Below the pieces are notes generated by a model. It did not search any database, was not told the DNA's origin, and worked only from the letters and a program-made list of their open reading frames with translations. Positions 6,896 through 15,823 of a DNA stretch of 64,000 bases are shown piece by piece; position 1 is the first letter of the stretch, and each line of letters begins with the position of its first letter. The translations under genes were made by a program, and so were the position numbers. The DNA is from Pyxidicoccus caerfyrddinensis (GTDB lineage Bacteria; Myxococcota; Myxococcia; Myxococcales; Myxococcaceae), in the NCBI RefSeq assembly GCF_010894405.1, contig NZ_JAAIYA010000003.1, forward strand, positions 1-64,000, in the 5' to 3' direction.

Positions 6896-9162
6896 AGGTG
6901 GACCTCCAGGGTGAGCGAGGCCATCCGAGGTGACCCCGCCGTGAAATGTCTCGCCGGCACGAGGCTCGGCACGGACTCCGGGTCGAAGCGGGAGCTGTAG
7001 ACGAACTCGCCGTCGCGCCAGCGCGCGTCGAGCAGGTTCTTCACCTCCAGCCGCAGGCCCAATTCGCCTCGCCTCACCGCCGTGTACGCGTCCGCGAGGA
7101 ACACGGTGCGGCTGCGCTCGTCGAAGGGCAGCGGACGCGGGCCGAGGAACGTGAGCCCCGTGCCCACCGAGAATGTCGCATTCGTGCCGCCCAGCCAGGC
7201 CCACGTCACCGGCTGCTCCCAGCCCACGTCCGCACGTGCCACCAGCGGCGCGAAGTAGGGGAGCAGCGTGTCCGTCTCCGTGACGTACGCGTGCGCCACC
7301 GTGGCGCTCAGCGCCGCGACGAGCCCGTGCACCGGCCTCGCCTGCACCGCCGCGGAGACGCCCGAGCGCAGCGTCTCGCCCGTGTAAACGGTGCTGCCCA
7401 CCGCGTGGTCGAAGAAGAAGTCGTTGGCCACCTGCGAGCCGAAGAGGCTGACCTGCGCGGCCCAGTGCTCGCCGTCGCGACGTGCACCCAGCTCCGCGCC
7501 CTTCACGGAGACGAAGGGGGCTCGCTCACCTTCCGCCAGGCTGCGTGCCTGCGGGGAGCGGAAGCCGTCGCCGTAGCTGGCGAAGAGGCGCCACGTGTCC
7601 GCGGTGTCTCCGAGGGCGTACTCCACGCCCGCCTTCGCACCCAGGTGCATGCCGAAGGCACTGCGTGCGTAGCCTCGCCCGTCGTAGAAGCGCGGGTCGC
7701 TGAAGGCGAGCGCGTCGAAGACCTCCACGCCCAGCGCGTCAGCGCGTCCGCCCAGGCGCAGCGCCCAGCGGCCCATGGCCATGCGCGCCTCCGCCCAGCC
7801 CCACACGTCCGTCTGGGTGATTCGCGCGTCCACCTCGTCCGTGAAGAAGGTGCCGTCCGACTCACGGTAACGCCGTTGCGTCTGCTCCACGCCGTCACGC
7901 CTGGCTCCGAGGCCCAGCTCGAGCGCGACGGGGCGGCCGAACGCCGTCACGTTGCGACGGTGCTCGGCGCGTGCGCCCAGGGTGCTGCCGTCGTTCGTCT
8001 GCTCCAGCCCGTCTCCGCGGTCGTCCACGCGGTAGCCGGTGAAGTTGTTGCGCAGCCGCAGGTCCGAGAGGATTCCGAAGACCTCCAGCTTCGTGCGTCC
8101 CTTGCCCGTGCGGGGCAGCTCGAAGCCCAGCAGGAGCTGATGCCGCGTCACGGTGCCGCCCTGCCTCGTGGTGGAGGGCGAGAAGAACGTGCTACGCCCC
8201 GCGAGCAGGTCGTCCTCGCGCACCACGCCCGGTGAGTCGAAGCGCGTGACGTAGCTGCCGCCGAGCGCCCTCACCGTGAGCCCGTCACCCACTTTCGTAG
8301 TGGCCTGCGCGAGGAGGGAGGCTCGCCCGTAGCCGCGCTGCGCGCCGTAGCCGTTGCCTTCGCCCAGCTCCACCGCGGCGAAGGTGCCCTCGTCGTCTCC
8401 CGGGCGCACGGTGACGACGAGCCGCCGCTGCCCGTACTGGCCCAGCGTGCCCGAGAGGTGGACGCCGGGCTCCTCGACGCCCAGGTCCATGCGCACCGTG
8501 CCGGCGACGGCGAAGTCTCCCTGCGACGCGCGGTAGGAGCCCTCCGTGACTTCGAGCGCGCGGACGACCTCGGGGATGACGAAGTTGGTGTCCGCGTAGC
8601 CGAGCGCGTGGATGTGGCTCACCTCGTTCACCGGCAGGCCGCCCACGTCCAACTCCACGTCCTGGCCGTGCAGCGCATCGAAGCCGCGCAGGAAGAGCTG
8701 GTGCGCCTTGCCCTCTCCGCTGTGCTGCGAGGCCACGAGGCCCGGCACCGCGCGGAGCAGGTCCACGGCGCTCGTCCTGGGCGCCGCGTCCAGGATGTCC
8801 CGGCCGAGCGTCACTTCGGCCGCGCTCTGCGTGGGACGGGTGCCTCGCACCACCGTGGACGGTGCCTCCGTGGACTTCTCGGTGGGCGTCTGGGCCGGAG
8901 GCTGGGAGTCCGCGGAAGGAGGCTCGGTGTCCTGGGCTAGAGGCTGAGTGTCCGGGGACGGAGGCTCGGTGTCCTTGGAAGAAGGCTCGGTGTCCGCGTC
9001 CGGTGGTGTCTCGGGCCCGGGCTGCACGACGGGAGGTGGGGCCTCGGCCGCACGTCCCCCCTCCGGGGGAACGGCAGGTGACACGGCAAGGGCACACACC
9101 GACAACGCGGTTACGAAGAGCACGGGCACGCAATGACAGACAGCGGCGCAAAGACACGTCAC
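6892..9162 (-). CDS. TonB-dependent outer-membrane receptor
   Basis: 756 residues. A signal-like N-terminus (CHCVPVLFVTALSVCALAV) leads into a Pro/Thr/Glu-rich linker with 7-residue repeats. A plug domain follows (TSAVDLLRAVPGLVASQHSG, RGFDALHGQDVELDVGG, about 130-230), then a 22-strand-type barrel ending in SLTLEVHL. The plug reads VNEVSHIHALGYADTNF, with clustered His, as seen in metal-complex receptors. It imports a ligand across the outer membrane using TonB energy. The start is uncertain: GTG at 9162 has no clear ribosome site. The His-rich membrane protein upstream suggests a metal ligand (inference). Confidence 0.88.
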   Translation of the reverse strand: MTCLCAAVCHCVPVLFVTALSVCALAVSPAVPPEGGRAAEAPPPVVQPGPETPPDADTEPSSKDTEPPSPDTQPLAQDTEPPSADSQPPAQTPTEKSTEAPSTVVRGTRPTQSAAEVTLGRDILDAAPRTSAVDLLRAVPGLVASQHSGEGKAHQLFLRGFDALHGQDVELDVGGLPVNEVSHIHALGYADTNFVIPEVVRALEVTEGSYRASQGDFAVAGTVRMDLGVEEPGVHLSGTLGQYGQRRLVVTVRPGDDEGTFAAVELGEGNGYGAQRGYGRASLLAQATTKVGDGLTVRALGGSYVTRFDSPGVVREDDLLAGRSTFFSPSTTRQGGTVTRHQLLLGFELPRTGKGRTKLEVFGILSDLRLRNNFTGYRVDDRGDGLEQTNDGSTLGARAEHRRNVTAFGRPVALELGLGARRDGVEQTQRRYRESDGTFFTDEVDARITQTDVWGWAEARMAMGRWALRLGGRADALGVEVFDALAFSDPRFYDGRGYARSAFGMHLGAKAGVEYALGDTADTWRLFASYGDGFRSPQARSLAEGERAPFVSVKGAELGARRDGEHWAAQVSLFGSQVANDFFFDHAVGSTVYTGETLRSGVSAAVQARPVHGLVAALSATVAHAYVTETDTLLPYFAPLVARADVGWEQPVTWAWLGGTNATFSVGTGLTFLGPRPLPFDERSRTVFLADAYTAVRRGELGLRLEVKNLLDARWRDGEFVYSSRFDPESVPSLVPARHFTAGSPRMASLTLEVHL
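8898..9002 (-). repeat. Five tandem 21-bp repeats inside the TonB receptor gene
   Basis: Five consecutive 21-bp units (+ strand consensus GAGGCTCGGTGTCC followed by about 7 variable bases) start at 8898, 8919, 8940, 8961 and 8982. They encode 7-residue units of the type DTEPPSx just after the signal peptide. The repeat number may vary between strains and would change linker length without breaking the frame. Confidence 0.85.
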
Positions 9163-9335
9163 GGGGACTCACGCGCCCATGGACACACCACGAGGCACGC
9201 GTCTCCCCGGTGGACGGCTCCACCGGCAGGACGGATACACGGCACGGACGAAGGCACAGGCCCACAGGCGCCGCTTCGACCGTGCGACACCTACGCGCCT
9301 GAAAGCACTTTGGATGTCTTTCCCCGCGTGCCTAT

Positions 9336-9797
9336 CTACGGGCCCTGCGGCATCGCCGTCAGTCGCGGCGCCGAGCCCGGTGCGCGTGACGGCCCTCGCA
9401 GGACCTGCGCGAACCACGACACTCCATGGACGCGCGGCGCTTCCACCACCGTCCAGGAGGCCGCCAGCGCATGCAGGTGCTCCACCGAGCCCGCCGCGTG
9501 CTGATGCCCGCCCGGTCCATGGCCCTTGCCCGGTGCCTGCTCATCCGGCACGTCCCGCTGCTTCGAGCCGTGCGAGTGCGCCCGCTCACCCGAGCCATGC
9601 ACGTGGACGTGCGGGACGCGTCCACCGCCTCCGTGCCCCACCACCGCGTGCACCACCGGCGCGACGGCGAGCCCGTACACCAGGACCATCAGTCCCAGGC
9701 ACGCCAGGTCTCGTCGGTCATGACGGTTCAGCACGGAGGCTCGGCCTGGGAGGGAAGGGGTGGGGCGGTCGCCTCCTAGCCGTCTTCCCCTGGACAC
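9336..9797 (-). CDS. Histidine-rich membrane protein, probable metal-handling
   Basis: 153 residues. One strong membrane span (about 32-50, LACLGLMVLVYGLAVAPVV) is followed by a His-rich stretch at about 53-110 with HAVVGHGG, PHVHVHGSG, AHSHGS, GHQHAAG and EHLHAL. Dense His clusters next to a membrane span usually bind Zn, Cu, Co or Ni. The GTG at 9797 is preceded by GGGGAGG at 9 bases, which supports this start. It is the first gene of an operon with a TonB receptor and two lipoproteins. No named family recognised. Confidence 0.65.
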   Translation of the reverse strand: MSRGRRLGGDRPTPSLPGRASVLNRHDRRDLACLGLMVLVYGLAVAPVVHAVVGHGGGGRVPHVHVHGSGERAHSHGSKQRDVPDEQAPGKGHGPGGHQHAAGSVEHLHALAASWTVVEAPRVHGVSWFAQVLRGPSRAPGSAPRLTAMPQGP

Positions 9798-9932
9798 GCA
9801 AGGTCGCCTCCCCCAAGAGGTGACCCGTCTTCAACACCTGGAAGCCCTCGCGAGCCACACGCGGTGTATCACTCTTGACGCGACGCATTGAATTCCACTG
9901 CCGTGTCGGTGCCGTGGCATTAAACTCTCTCC

Positions 9933-11630
9933 GTGCGTTCCGAATCCGCCGCGCTCCGCCAGCCGTCCTCCGAGGCCGAAGTCCCATCGCCTCCGCCCCG
10001 CGCGGACCGCTTGCGCGCGCTGGCCACGGAGGAGTTCGACCTCCTCATCATCGGCGGAGGTGTCACCGGCTCCGGTTCGGCTCGCGACGCCGCGCTGCGC
10101 GGCCTCAAGGTCGCCCTCGTCGAGCGTGACGACTTCGCGAGCGGCACCTCCAGCCGCTCGTCGCGCCTCATCCACGGCGGCCTTCGCTACCTGGAGCACG
10201 GTCACCTCGGGCTCGTCTTCGAGTCCAGCATCGAGCGCCGGCGGCTCCTCCAACTGGCCCCGCACCTGGTGCGTCCCCTGGCCTTCATCTGGCCCGTCTA
10301 CGAGGGCGCGCGCGTGCCCCGGTGGAAGCTCAACGCGGGTCTCATGCTCTATGACGCCCTGTCGCTCTTCCGGAACGTGAAGGGCTACCAGCGCCTCAAC
10401 CTGCGCCAGGTGCAGGAGATGGAGCCGGGTCTGCGCTCGGATGGGCTCAAGGGCGGCGCTCGCTACTACGACGCCGCCACCGACGACGCGCGCCTCACCC
10501 TGGCCAACGCCGTGGGCGCGTCCGAGGCCGGTGCCACCGTGCTCAACCATGCCTCCGTGCGCGGCCTCGTCCTGCACGAGGGGCAGGCCCGCGGCGCCGT
10601 GGTGATGGACCACCTCACCGGCCAGGAAGTCACCGTGCGCGCTCGCGCCATCGTCAACGCCACCGGGCCGTGGAGCGATGAAATCCGCAAGCTCGATGCT
10701 CCCGACCACATGAGCTCCGCGGTGCGCGGCAGCAAGGGTGTCCACCTCGCCGTGCCGCGCGAGCGCCTGGGCCACCGCGACGCGCTCACGCTGCTGTCCC
10801 CCAAGGACGGGCGCGTCATGTTCGTGCTGCCCGCCGAGGGCTTCACCATCATTGGCACCACGGAGACGTCCACGCGCGCCCACCCCGCGGAGGTGCGCGC
10901 CAGCGAGGCCGACGTGGCCTACCTGCTGGAGTCCGCCAACGCCTTCTTCCCCGACGCCCACCTCACCCGCGAGGACGTCGTCAGCGCCTGGGCCGGCATC
11001 CGGCCCCTCGTCGCCAGCGGCTATCACGGTGCCCCGACGGATGCGGGCAGCGCGAGCCGCGAGCACGCCATCGACGTGAGTCCCTCGGGTGTGCTGGCCA
11101 TCAGCGGCGGCAAGCTCACCACCTACCGGGTCATGGCCCGCGACGTGGTGGACGCGGTGGAGCGCCACCTGGGCCAGGCCCGCCGCAAGTCTCCCACCGA
11201 GACGCTGCCCCTGCCCGGCGGTGACATCCCCAGCCTGGACGCGGAGTTCGCCGCCGCTCGCGCGGAGGTCGGTGACGACGCCACCGCCGTGCACCTGGTG
11301 CGCGCCTATGGCAGCCGCTGGCGCCGCGTGTGGGCCCTCACTCGCGCGGAGCCCGCGCTGGCCCGGCCTCTCGCCGACGGCCTGCCCTACCGCGCCGCCG
11401 AGGCCGCATGGGGCGTCACCCATGAGCTGGCGCATACCTTGTCCGACCTGCTCGTTCGCCGCCTCAAGGTGGCCTTCGAGACGCGAGACCAGGGCCGCGC
11501 CGCCGCCCGCGTGGCCGCCGAGGTGATGGCGCCGCGCCTGGGCTGGGATGCCGCCGAGACGCAGCGCCAGCTCGCCACGTACGACGCTGACGCGCTGCGC
11601 ATCTTCGGCGTGGACAGCGCGGATGCCTGA
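9933..11630 (+). CDS. glpD: FAD-dependent glycerol-3-phosphate dehydrogenase
   Basis: 565 residues. It oxidises sn-glycerol-3-phosphate to dihydroxyacetone phosphate and passes electrons to quinone at the inner membrane. It shows the FAD-binding fingerprint LLIIGGGVTGSGSARDAALR (about 34-53), the family signature SSRSSRLIHGGLRYLEHG, and a C-terminal domain with LPLPGGDIP. The GTG at 9933 begins a polar 30-residue extension; no ATG lies between it and the FAD motif, and no clear ribosome site is seen. No glpF or glpK homologue is adjacent. Confidence 0.93.
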   Translation: MRSESAALRQPSSEAEVPSPPPRADRLRALATEEFDLLIIGGGVTGSGSARDAALRGLKVALVERDDFASGTSSRSSRLIHGGLRYLEHGHLGLVFESSIERRRLLQLAPHLVRPLAFIWPVYEGARVPRWKLNAGLMLYDALSLFRNVKGYQRLNLRQVQEMEPGLRSDGLKGGARYYDAATDDARLTLANAVGASEAGATVLNHASVRGLVLHEGQARGAVVMDHLTGQEVTVRARAIVNATGPWSDEIRKLDAPDHMSSAVRGSKGVHLAVPRERLGHRDALTLLSPKDGRVMFVLPAEGFTIIGTTETSTRAHPAEVRASEADVAYLLESANAFFPDAHLTREDVVSAWAGIRPLVASGYHGAPTDAGSASREHAIDVSPSGVLAISGGKLTTYRVMARDVVDAVERHLGQARRKSPTETLPLPGGDIPSLDAEFAAARAEVGDDATAVHLVRAYGSRWRRVWALTRAEPALARPLADGLPYRAAEAAWGVTHELAHTLSDLLVRRLKVAFETRDQGRAAARVAAEVMAPRLGWDAAETQRQLATYDADALRIFGVDSADA

Positions 11631-11858
11631 AATCTTCTGTTTCTAGGAGCCCAACGTCCACCGCTCCACGCACGCGCGGCCGAGCCCGTCAAACGCTCGT
11701 TGTCCGGCGGACAAGCACCCGAGCGGCCGGCCGACATGCGTGCTTAACTTGCGCGCCGGGAACAGGACAGGCTGTCCTCTCGTCCCATCCGGCCCGGTCG
11801 CGTGCCGGAGAGGGATGCCGCACACCACCCGCTGGCCGGGGCGTGTAAGGAGAACGAC

Positions 11859-13649
11859 ATGAAGCGTTGGGTCTGGCTTGGGCTGGTCGGAGGAGTGGTG
11901 GCCTGCAGCGAGAAGCCGCCGTCCGAGGTGGAGCCGCAAGCCTGTCCGGGGACCGTCGAGGAGTCGGTGCCGAAGTCCCCCCGGGCCCAGGCGCTGGTGG
12001 CGGAGGATGGCCTGGAGGATGTGCTCATCTCCTTCCGCCCCCGCGTGTCCGCCAGCGCCATGGCCAGCGCGGACGCCTTCGCCACCGACGTGACGCGCGT
12101 GGGGGGGCAGGTGAAGCGCCGCTTCCCCAAGCTCAACCTCGTGTCCGCGCGGCTGTCGGCCGAGGCGCGCGCGGCGCTCGCGAAGAACCCGGACGTGGTG
12201 TCGGTGCGGCCGAACCGCACGGTGCACGCCTTCGGAATGCCCCGGCTCCCCACCAGTGCCCTGCTGCACGGCACGGCCAGCACCGTCGGCTCCGTGGGCG
12301 AGTACACCCCGGGCCTGAAGATGATCCAGGCGACCGATGTCTGGGATGCCAACAACGACGGCGCCATCGACCCGGGGAGCGCGTCGGGCACGAACATCAA
12401 GGTGTGTGTCATCGACAGCGGCTGGGATGACCGGCACCCCGAGCTGAAGGCGGCCTACATCGGCGGCATGGACTTCATCGACCACGAAGACGTCATCGAG
12501 GGCGACGGTCCGCTGGACCGCACCCTGAAGGATGGCGTCTACGTGTATGGCGGCGGCCATGGCACGCACACCGCGGCCACCATCGCGGCGCAGCTCGGCG
12601 TGGGGGGCAAGGTGCGCCCGGGCAAGGAGCCCAACGGCGTGGCGGGCGTGGCGCCCACCGTGTCGCTGCTGATTGCCCGCGTGCTGGACGTGACGGGCAG
12701 CGGCAAGACGGATGACGTCATCGCCGCCGTCGACTGGTGCAGCTCGCAGGGCGCGAACATCGCCTCGCTGTCGCTGGGCTCGAACTCCTCGGATGACGAC
12801 GAGAAGCTGGCCTTCGAGAAGGCCCTGCAGGGCGGCATGCTCGCCTTCGCGGCCACCGGCAACTCCGGCGCGGACAAGGTCGCGTTTCCCGCCGCCTATG
12901 CGGCCGTGGTGGCCGTGGGCGCGGTGGACTTCAAGGGCGAGTGGGCGTCCTTCTCCCAGTTCGGCGCGGAGGTGTCGCTGGTGGGGCCGGGCGTGGAGGT
13001 GCTGAGCGCCAGCATCGTCGGCGCCTCGCCGTTCTCGGATGTCGCGGCGGGGGGGACGCACTTCACGTCCGACCCCCTGGAGTACTCGGGCCTCAGCTCG
13101 TACACGGGCCGGCTGGTCAACTGCGGCCTGGGGGACAGCATCAGCTCGTGCGGCGAGGAGGCCAACTGCTCGGGCTTCGTGGCCTACGTGGACCGCGGCG
13201 GCGGCCTCTACTTCGAGGAGAAGGCGCGCAATGTCATCCAAGCGGGTGCCAAGGCCGTCATCATCGGCAACAACGTCGCCGAGGACCCGAGTGGCGGCTT
13301 CACGCTCACCGCGCCGTCCGCCATCTGGGTGCCCACGACGTGGGTGTCCCTGGATACCGCCAACACCATGAAGGGGCTCATCGGGCAGCAGGTGACGGTG
13401 GACGTTACCGGCACGGACTACCTGGTGCAGTCGGGGACCTCCATGGCCACGCCCCACGTGGCGGGCGCGGCCGCTCTCGTGAAGAGCGCGCGCCCGGACC
13501 TCACGCCCGCCCAGGTGCGCGAGGCGCTGGAGAAGAGCGCCAAGGACCTGGGCCCCGCCGGGCAGGACAAGCAGTACGGCTTCGGCCTGGTGCAGGCCTC
13601 CGACGCCATCAAGTACGCGAACACGAAGTTCCCTCTCCCCGTGCCCTGA
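11859..13649 (+). CDS. S8 subtilisin-like serine protease lipoprotein with PA insert
   Basis: 596 residues. It has a lipoprotein signal (MKRWVWLGLVGGVVAC) and an I9-type inhibitory prodomain (about 50-125). The S8 catalytic domain has Asp186 (VCVIDSGWDD), His234 (GGGHGTHTAA) and Ser528 (SGTSMATPHVAGAA). Between His and Ser is a long insertion of protease-associated type (about 405-520) with four Cys in CGLGDSISSCGEEANC. AAGGAG precedes the ATG at 11859. Probably a secreted or surface protease used in predation or protein turnover. Monocistronic, with a terminator right after. Confidence 0.92.
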   Translation: MKRWVWLGLVGGVVACSEKPPSEVEPQACPGTVEESVPKSPRAQALVAEDGLEDVLISFRPRVSASAMASADAFATDVTRVGGQVKRRFPKLNLVSARLSAEARAALAKNPDVVSVRPNRTVHAFGMPRLPTSALLHGTASTVGSVGEYTPGLKMIQATDVWDANNDGAIDPGSASGTNIKVCVIDSGWDDRHPELKAAYIGGMDFIDHEDVIEGDGPLDRTLKDGVYVYGGGHGTHTAATIAAQLGVGGKVRPGKEPNGVAGVAPTVSLLIARVLDVTGSGKTDDVIAAVDWCSSQGANIASLSLGSNSSDDDEKLAFEKALQGGMLAFAATGNSGADKVAFPAAYAAVVAVGAVDFKGEWASFSQFGAEVSLVGPGVEVLSASIVGASPFSDVAAGGTHFTSDPLEYSGLSSYTGRLVNCGLGDSISSCGEEANCSGFVAYVDRGGGLYFEEKARNVIQAGAKAVIIGNNVAEDPSGGFTLTAPSAIWVPTTWVSLDTANTMKGLIGQQVTVDVTGTDYLVQSGTSMATPHVAGAAALVKSARPDLTPAQVREALEKSAKDLGPAGQDKQYGFGLVQASDAIKYANTKFPLPVP

Positions 13650-13674
13650 GTCGGGTGCGCGAGCGCTGAAGTGA

Positions 13675-13712
13675 GAAGACCCCCGGCGCCGCTCAAGGCT
13701 CCGGGGGTCTTC
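13675..13712. terminator. Bidirectional terminator
   Basis: A perfect 12-bp stem (GAAGACCCCCGG with CCGGGGGTCTTC) and 14-base loop lie between the protease gene (ends 13649, +) and the anti-sigma gene (ends 13741, -). It can stop transcription from both sides. Confidence 0.8.
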
Positions 13713-13740
13713 GTGTTCCAGGGCCTGCGACCCGTGGTCT

Positions 13741-14220
13741 TCAGCGGGAGGAGATGACGGGCGAGGCCACGAGGCACGCGCCCAGGGCGGCCTCGAGCGC
13801 GGCCACGGCCTCACCCGAGGGGTCCTCGCACGCCTCGCCCAGCATGCGCACGTCGCGCCCGCGGGGCTCGTCGCCGAGGGGCACGGGCCCGCCCTGCATC
13901 AGGCTGAGGCCCACGAAGGCCACCGTGGCGGCGGCGGCCATCATCATCTTCCCCCAGTTGGCCCAGCTGCCCGGCAGGGGCACCCAGGGGGGAATGGCGG
14001 GGCGTGCCAGGCGGGCCTCCAGCGCGGAGAAGCTCAGCGCGGGGCGCGCGGGCGTGCGGCGTGCGCGCTGGGCCATCCACCCGCGCTCCAGGCGGAGCCA
14101 CGTCAGGGCATGCCGGCAGGCGGGGCAGGTGTCCACGTGGGCGTCCACGCGCGCGGCGTCCTCGGGGGACAGCTCTCCGGCGAGCAGCGCGTCCAGCTCT
14201 CCCTCACGGCATGCGCTCAT
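13741..14220 (-). CDS. Zinc-finger anti-sigma factor
   Basis: 159 residues. The N-terminus is a ZAS/zf-HC2 domain with HVDTCPACR (His-x3-Cys-x2-Cys, about 28-36). One membrane span follows (about 92-108, MMMAAAATVAFVGLSL) and a short outer segment. Anti-sigma factors of this class hold an ECF sigma factor at the membrane until a signal triggers release. Its ATG overlaps the stop of the sigma gene (ATGA), so the pair is translationally coupled. The signal is unknown. Confidence 0.88.
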   Translation of the reverse strand: MSACREGELDALLAGELSPEDAARVDAHVDTCPACRHALTWLRLERGWMAQRARRTPARPALSFSALEARLARPAIPPWVPLPGSWANWGKMMMAAAATVAFVGLSLMQGGPVPLGDEPRGRDVRMLGEACEDPSGEAVAALEAALGACLVASPVISSR

Positions 14221-14831
14221 GGCCGGCCTCCCACGTGGGCGGCCAGTTGCTCGCGGAGCTGCAGCCGGGCGCGGTGGATTTCATTCTTCACCTTCTGCAG
14301 GGACCAGCCCATGACCGACGAAATCTCCTCGTAGGGAAGGCCGTGGTCGATGCGCAAGAGCAGCGCCGCGCGCCGCTCCTCGCGCAGCATGCCGAGCGCG
14401 TCGGCCAGCAGTCCTTCCAGCTCGCGGTCCAGCAGCAGGTCCTCCGGCGTGGGCGTGGGGAGCACGGCCTCCACGCGGCTGGCGTGCTCCTCGTCGTCCA
14501 CGTCCACGTGCACGCCGCGGCTGCGCCGGGACTCCAGGTACACGTGCCGGGCGATGCCCAGCAGCCACGCGCCGAGCCGGTCCTGGTCGCGCAGCGCGCC
14601 GAGCCGCCCGTGGGCGCGGACGAAGGTCTCCTGCGTCGCCTCGTCGGCGGCGGCCTCGTCGCGGAGCAAATCGCGCAGGAAGCGCCACACGCCGGGGGAA
14701 TGGCGCTCGAAGAGCGTCCGGAAGGCGGCGGGGTCGCCGGCACGCGCACGGCGCAGCAGGGCACGCTCCCGGTCCATGTCGGACGGGGGCGCACCTGCCA
14801 GCACCATTTTCACCGCGGAAAGAAGGGCCAC
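14217..14831 (-). CDS. ECF-type RNA polymerase sigma factor
   Basis: 204 residues. Region 2 (AAFRTLFERHSPGVWRFLRD, then AADEATQETFVRAHGRLGAL) binds core polymerase and the -10 element. Region 4 (ALLLRIDHGLPYEEISSVMG, then WSLQKVKNEIHRARLQLRE) recognises the -35. Region 1.1 and region 3 are absent, as in ECF sigmas. The GTG at 14831 has GGAGG only 4 bases upstream, so ATG at 14807 or 14777 is also possible. It is followed at once by its anti-sigma factor. Confidence 0.92.
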   Translation of the reverse strand: MALLSAVKMVLAGAPPSDMDRERALLRRARAGDPAAFRTLFERHSPGVWRFLRDLLRDEAAADEATQETFVRAHGRLGALRDQDRLGAWLLGIARHVYLESRRSRGVHVDVDDEEHASRVEAVLPTPTPEDLLLDRELEGLLADALGMLREERRAALLLRIDHGLPYEEISSVMGWSLQKVKNEIHRARLQLREQLAAHVGGRP

Positions 14832-14851
14832 GGCCCCTCCGTGTCACGAGC

Positions 14852-14874
14852 CGGCCCGGAGTTTCACCGGGCCG
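14852..14874. other. Hairpin upstream of the sigma gene
   Basis: An 8-bp perfect stem (CGGCCCGG with CCGGGCCG, loop AGTTTCA) is followed on the + strand by TGTCTTTTT. In the minus direction it lies in the leader of the ECF sigma gene. It could end + strand read-through or fold in the sigma mRNA leader. The rest of 14832-15116 shows nothing clear. Confidence 0.4.
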
Positions 14875-15116
14875 TGTCTTTTTCCCAAGCCCGGCGGTTT
14901 CGGGGCGTACCGGCCGGCCGGTGGCGGAGCCCTGGCTGGGTGAATGGCGGCGCCCAGAACGGATTGGAGACATGGACGAATCTGCCTGTTCCTGTCGCAG
15001 CCTGACTTCATCGAGTGGCATGATGGTCGGCTTGCTGGAATCTCCGTCCTTCCCGGTCGGCGTGTATGTATTTGTTTGAATCGTTGCCTGTCTACACGGA
15101 GAAGGCGCAGGTACCC

Positions 15117-15614
15117 ATGTCCCATCCTCCCAGGCCCAGGTCCATGACCCGTTCAACGCCGCGTCACTTGAACCTCGCCGTGGTGGTCGCGGCCTGCGGG
15201 GGACTCCTCGGATGTGATGAGCTCGAGGGCCTCAACCGCACCGTGTCGGTCCGGGCGGAAGTCACCGACGCCTGCATTCGTCAGGCGCTGGAGGGAATCC
15301 CCGGCGCCGTGCTCTCCGGAGAGAGCGAGCGGTGGTCGGTCCAGTTGCCCGGGAGCTCAGAGGGAAAGCAGAACCTCGATGTGGTGCTCACGCGGAACGG
15401 GGGTGACACGAAGCTCACCGTGTTCGTGCAGCGAATCGTCTCGGGCCGCATTCGGTACTCCCCCGCCGAGATTGCCACCGCCGACAAGGTGACCGCGGAG
15501 GTCATGAAGGCGCTGGTCTCCGCGTGCCTGCCCGCGGTGAAGCCGCTTTCTTCATCCTGTGAAGTCCGGGCCCGCGCTGTTCCGGACGGGAAGTGTCAGC
15601 ACAACGGGCCCTGA
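15117..15614 (+). CDS. Small lipoprotein, function unknown
   Basis: About 165 residues. A long N-terminal leader ends in the lipobox GGLLGC (about residue 38), so the mature protein is about 125 residues and lies in the envelope. The mature part is a mixed alpha/beta domain (VSVRAEVTDACIRQALEGIP; KQNLDVVLTRNGGDTKLTVF) with three more Cys that could form disulfides. GGAGAAGG lies 12 bases before the ATG at 15117; ATG at 15144 is an alternative. It is divergent from the sigma/anti-sigma operon and could be its target, but no shared promoter was found. Confidence 0.65.
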   Translation: MSHPPRPRSMTRSTPRHLNLAVVVAACGGLLGCDELEGLNRTVSVRAEVTDACIRQALEGIPGAVLSGESERWSVQLPGSSEGKQNLDVVLTRNGGDTKLTVFVQRIVSGRIRYSPAEIATADKVTAEVMKALVSACLPAVKPLSSSCEVRARAVPDGKCQHNGP

Positions 15615-15823
15615 GGCCGGCCCGGCCGTGGAGGGGCTCGCGCAGCCACGGTGAAGGGACGCTGCGCTCCGGAAGAGGGGCGCGGAGCGCACGCCTGCCC
15701 GGTCGCTGACCCACGTGTCCCAGAGTCCCGGTCTTGTTGGAAATTTCACGCGTTGGTAAGAGTCGGGCCGTCGTGCGCGAGAAGAGGGGCCGCGCACGGA
15801 ACCTCCGAGGAGAGCCCACCGCC

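Noticed and set aside
8898..9002. CRISPR-like array
   Set aside because: The 21-bp units have no unique spacers and are in frame inside a receptor gene.
11643..13814. Open minus-strand frame of 723 codons opposite the subtilisin-like protease
   Set aside because: It mirrors the codon pattern of the real gene in a GC-rich genome, is rich in His/Arg/Gly and shows no domain.
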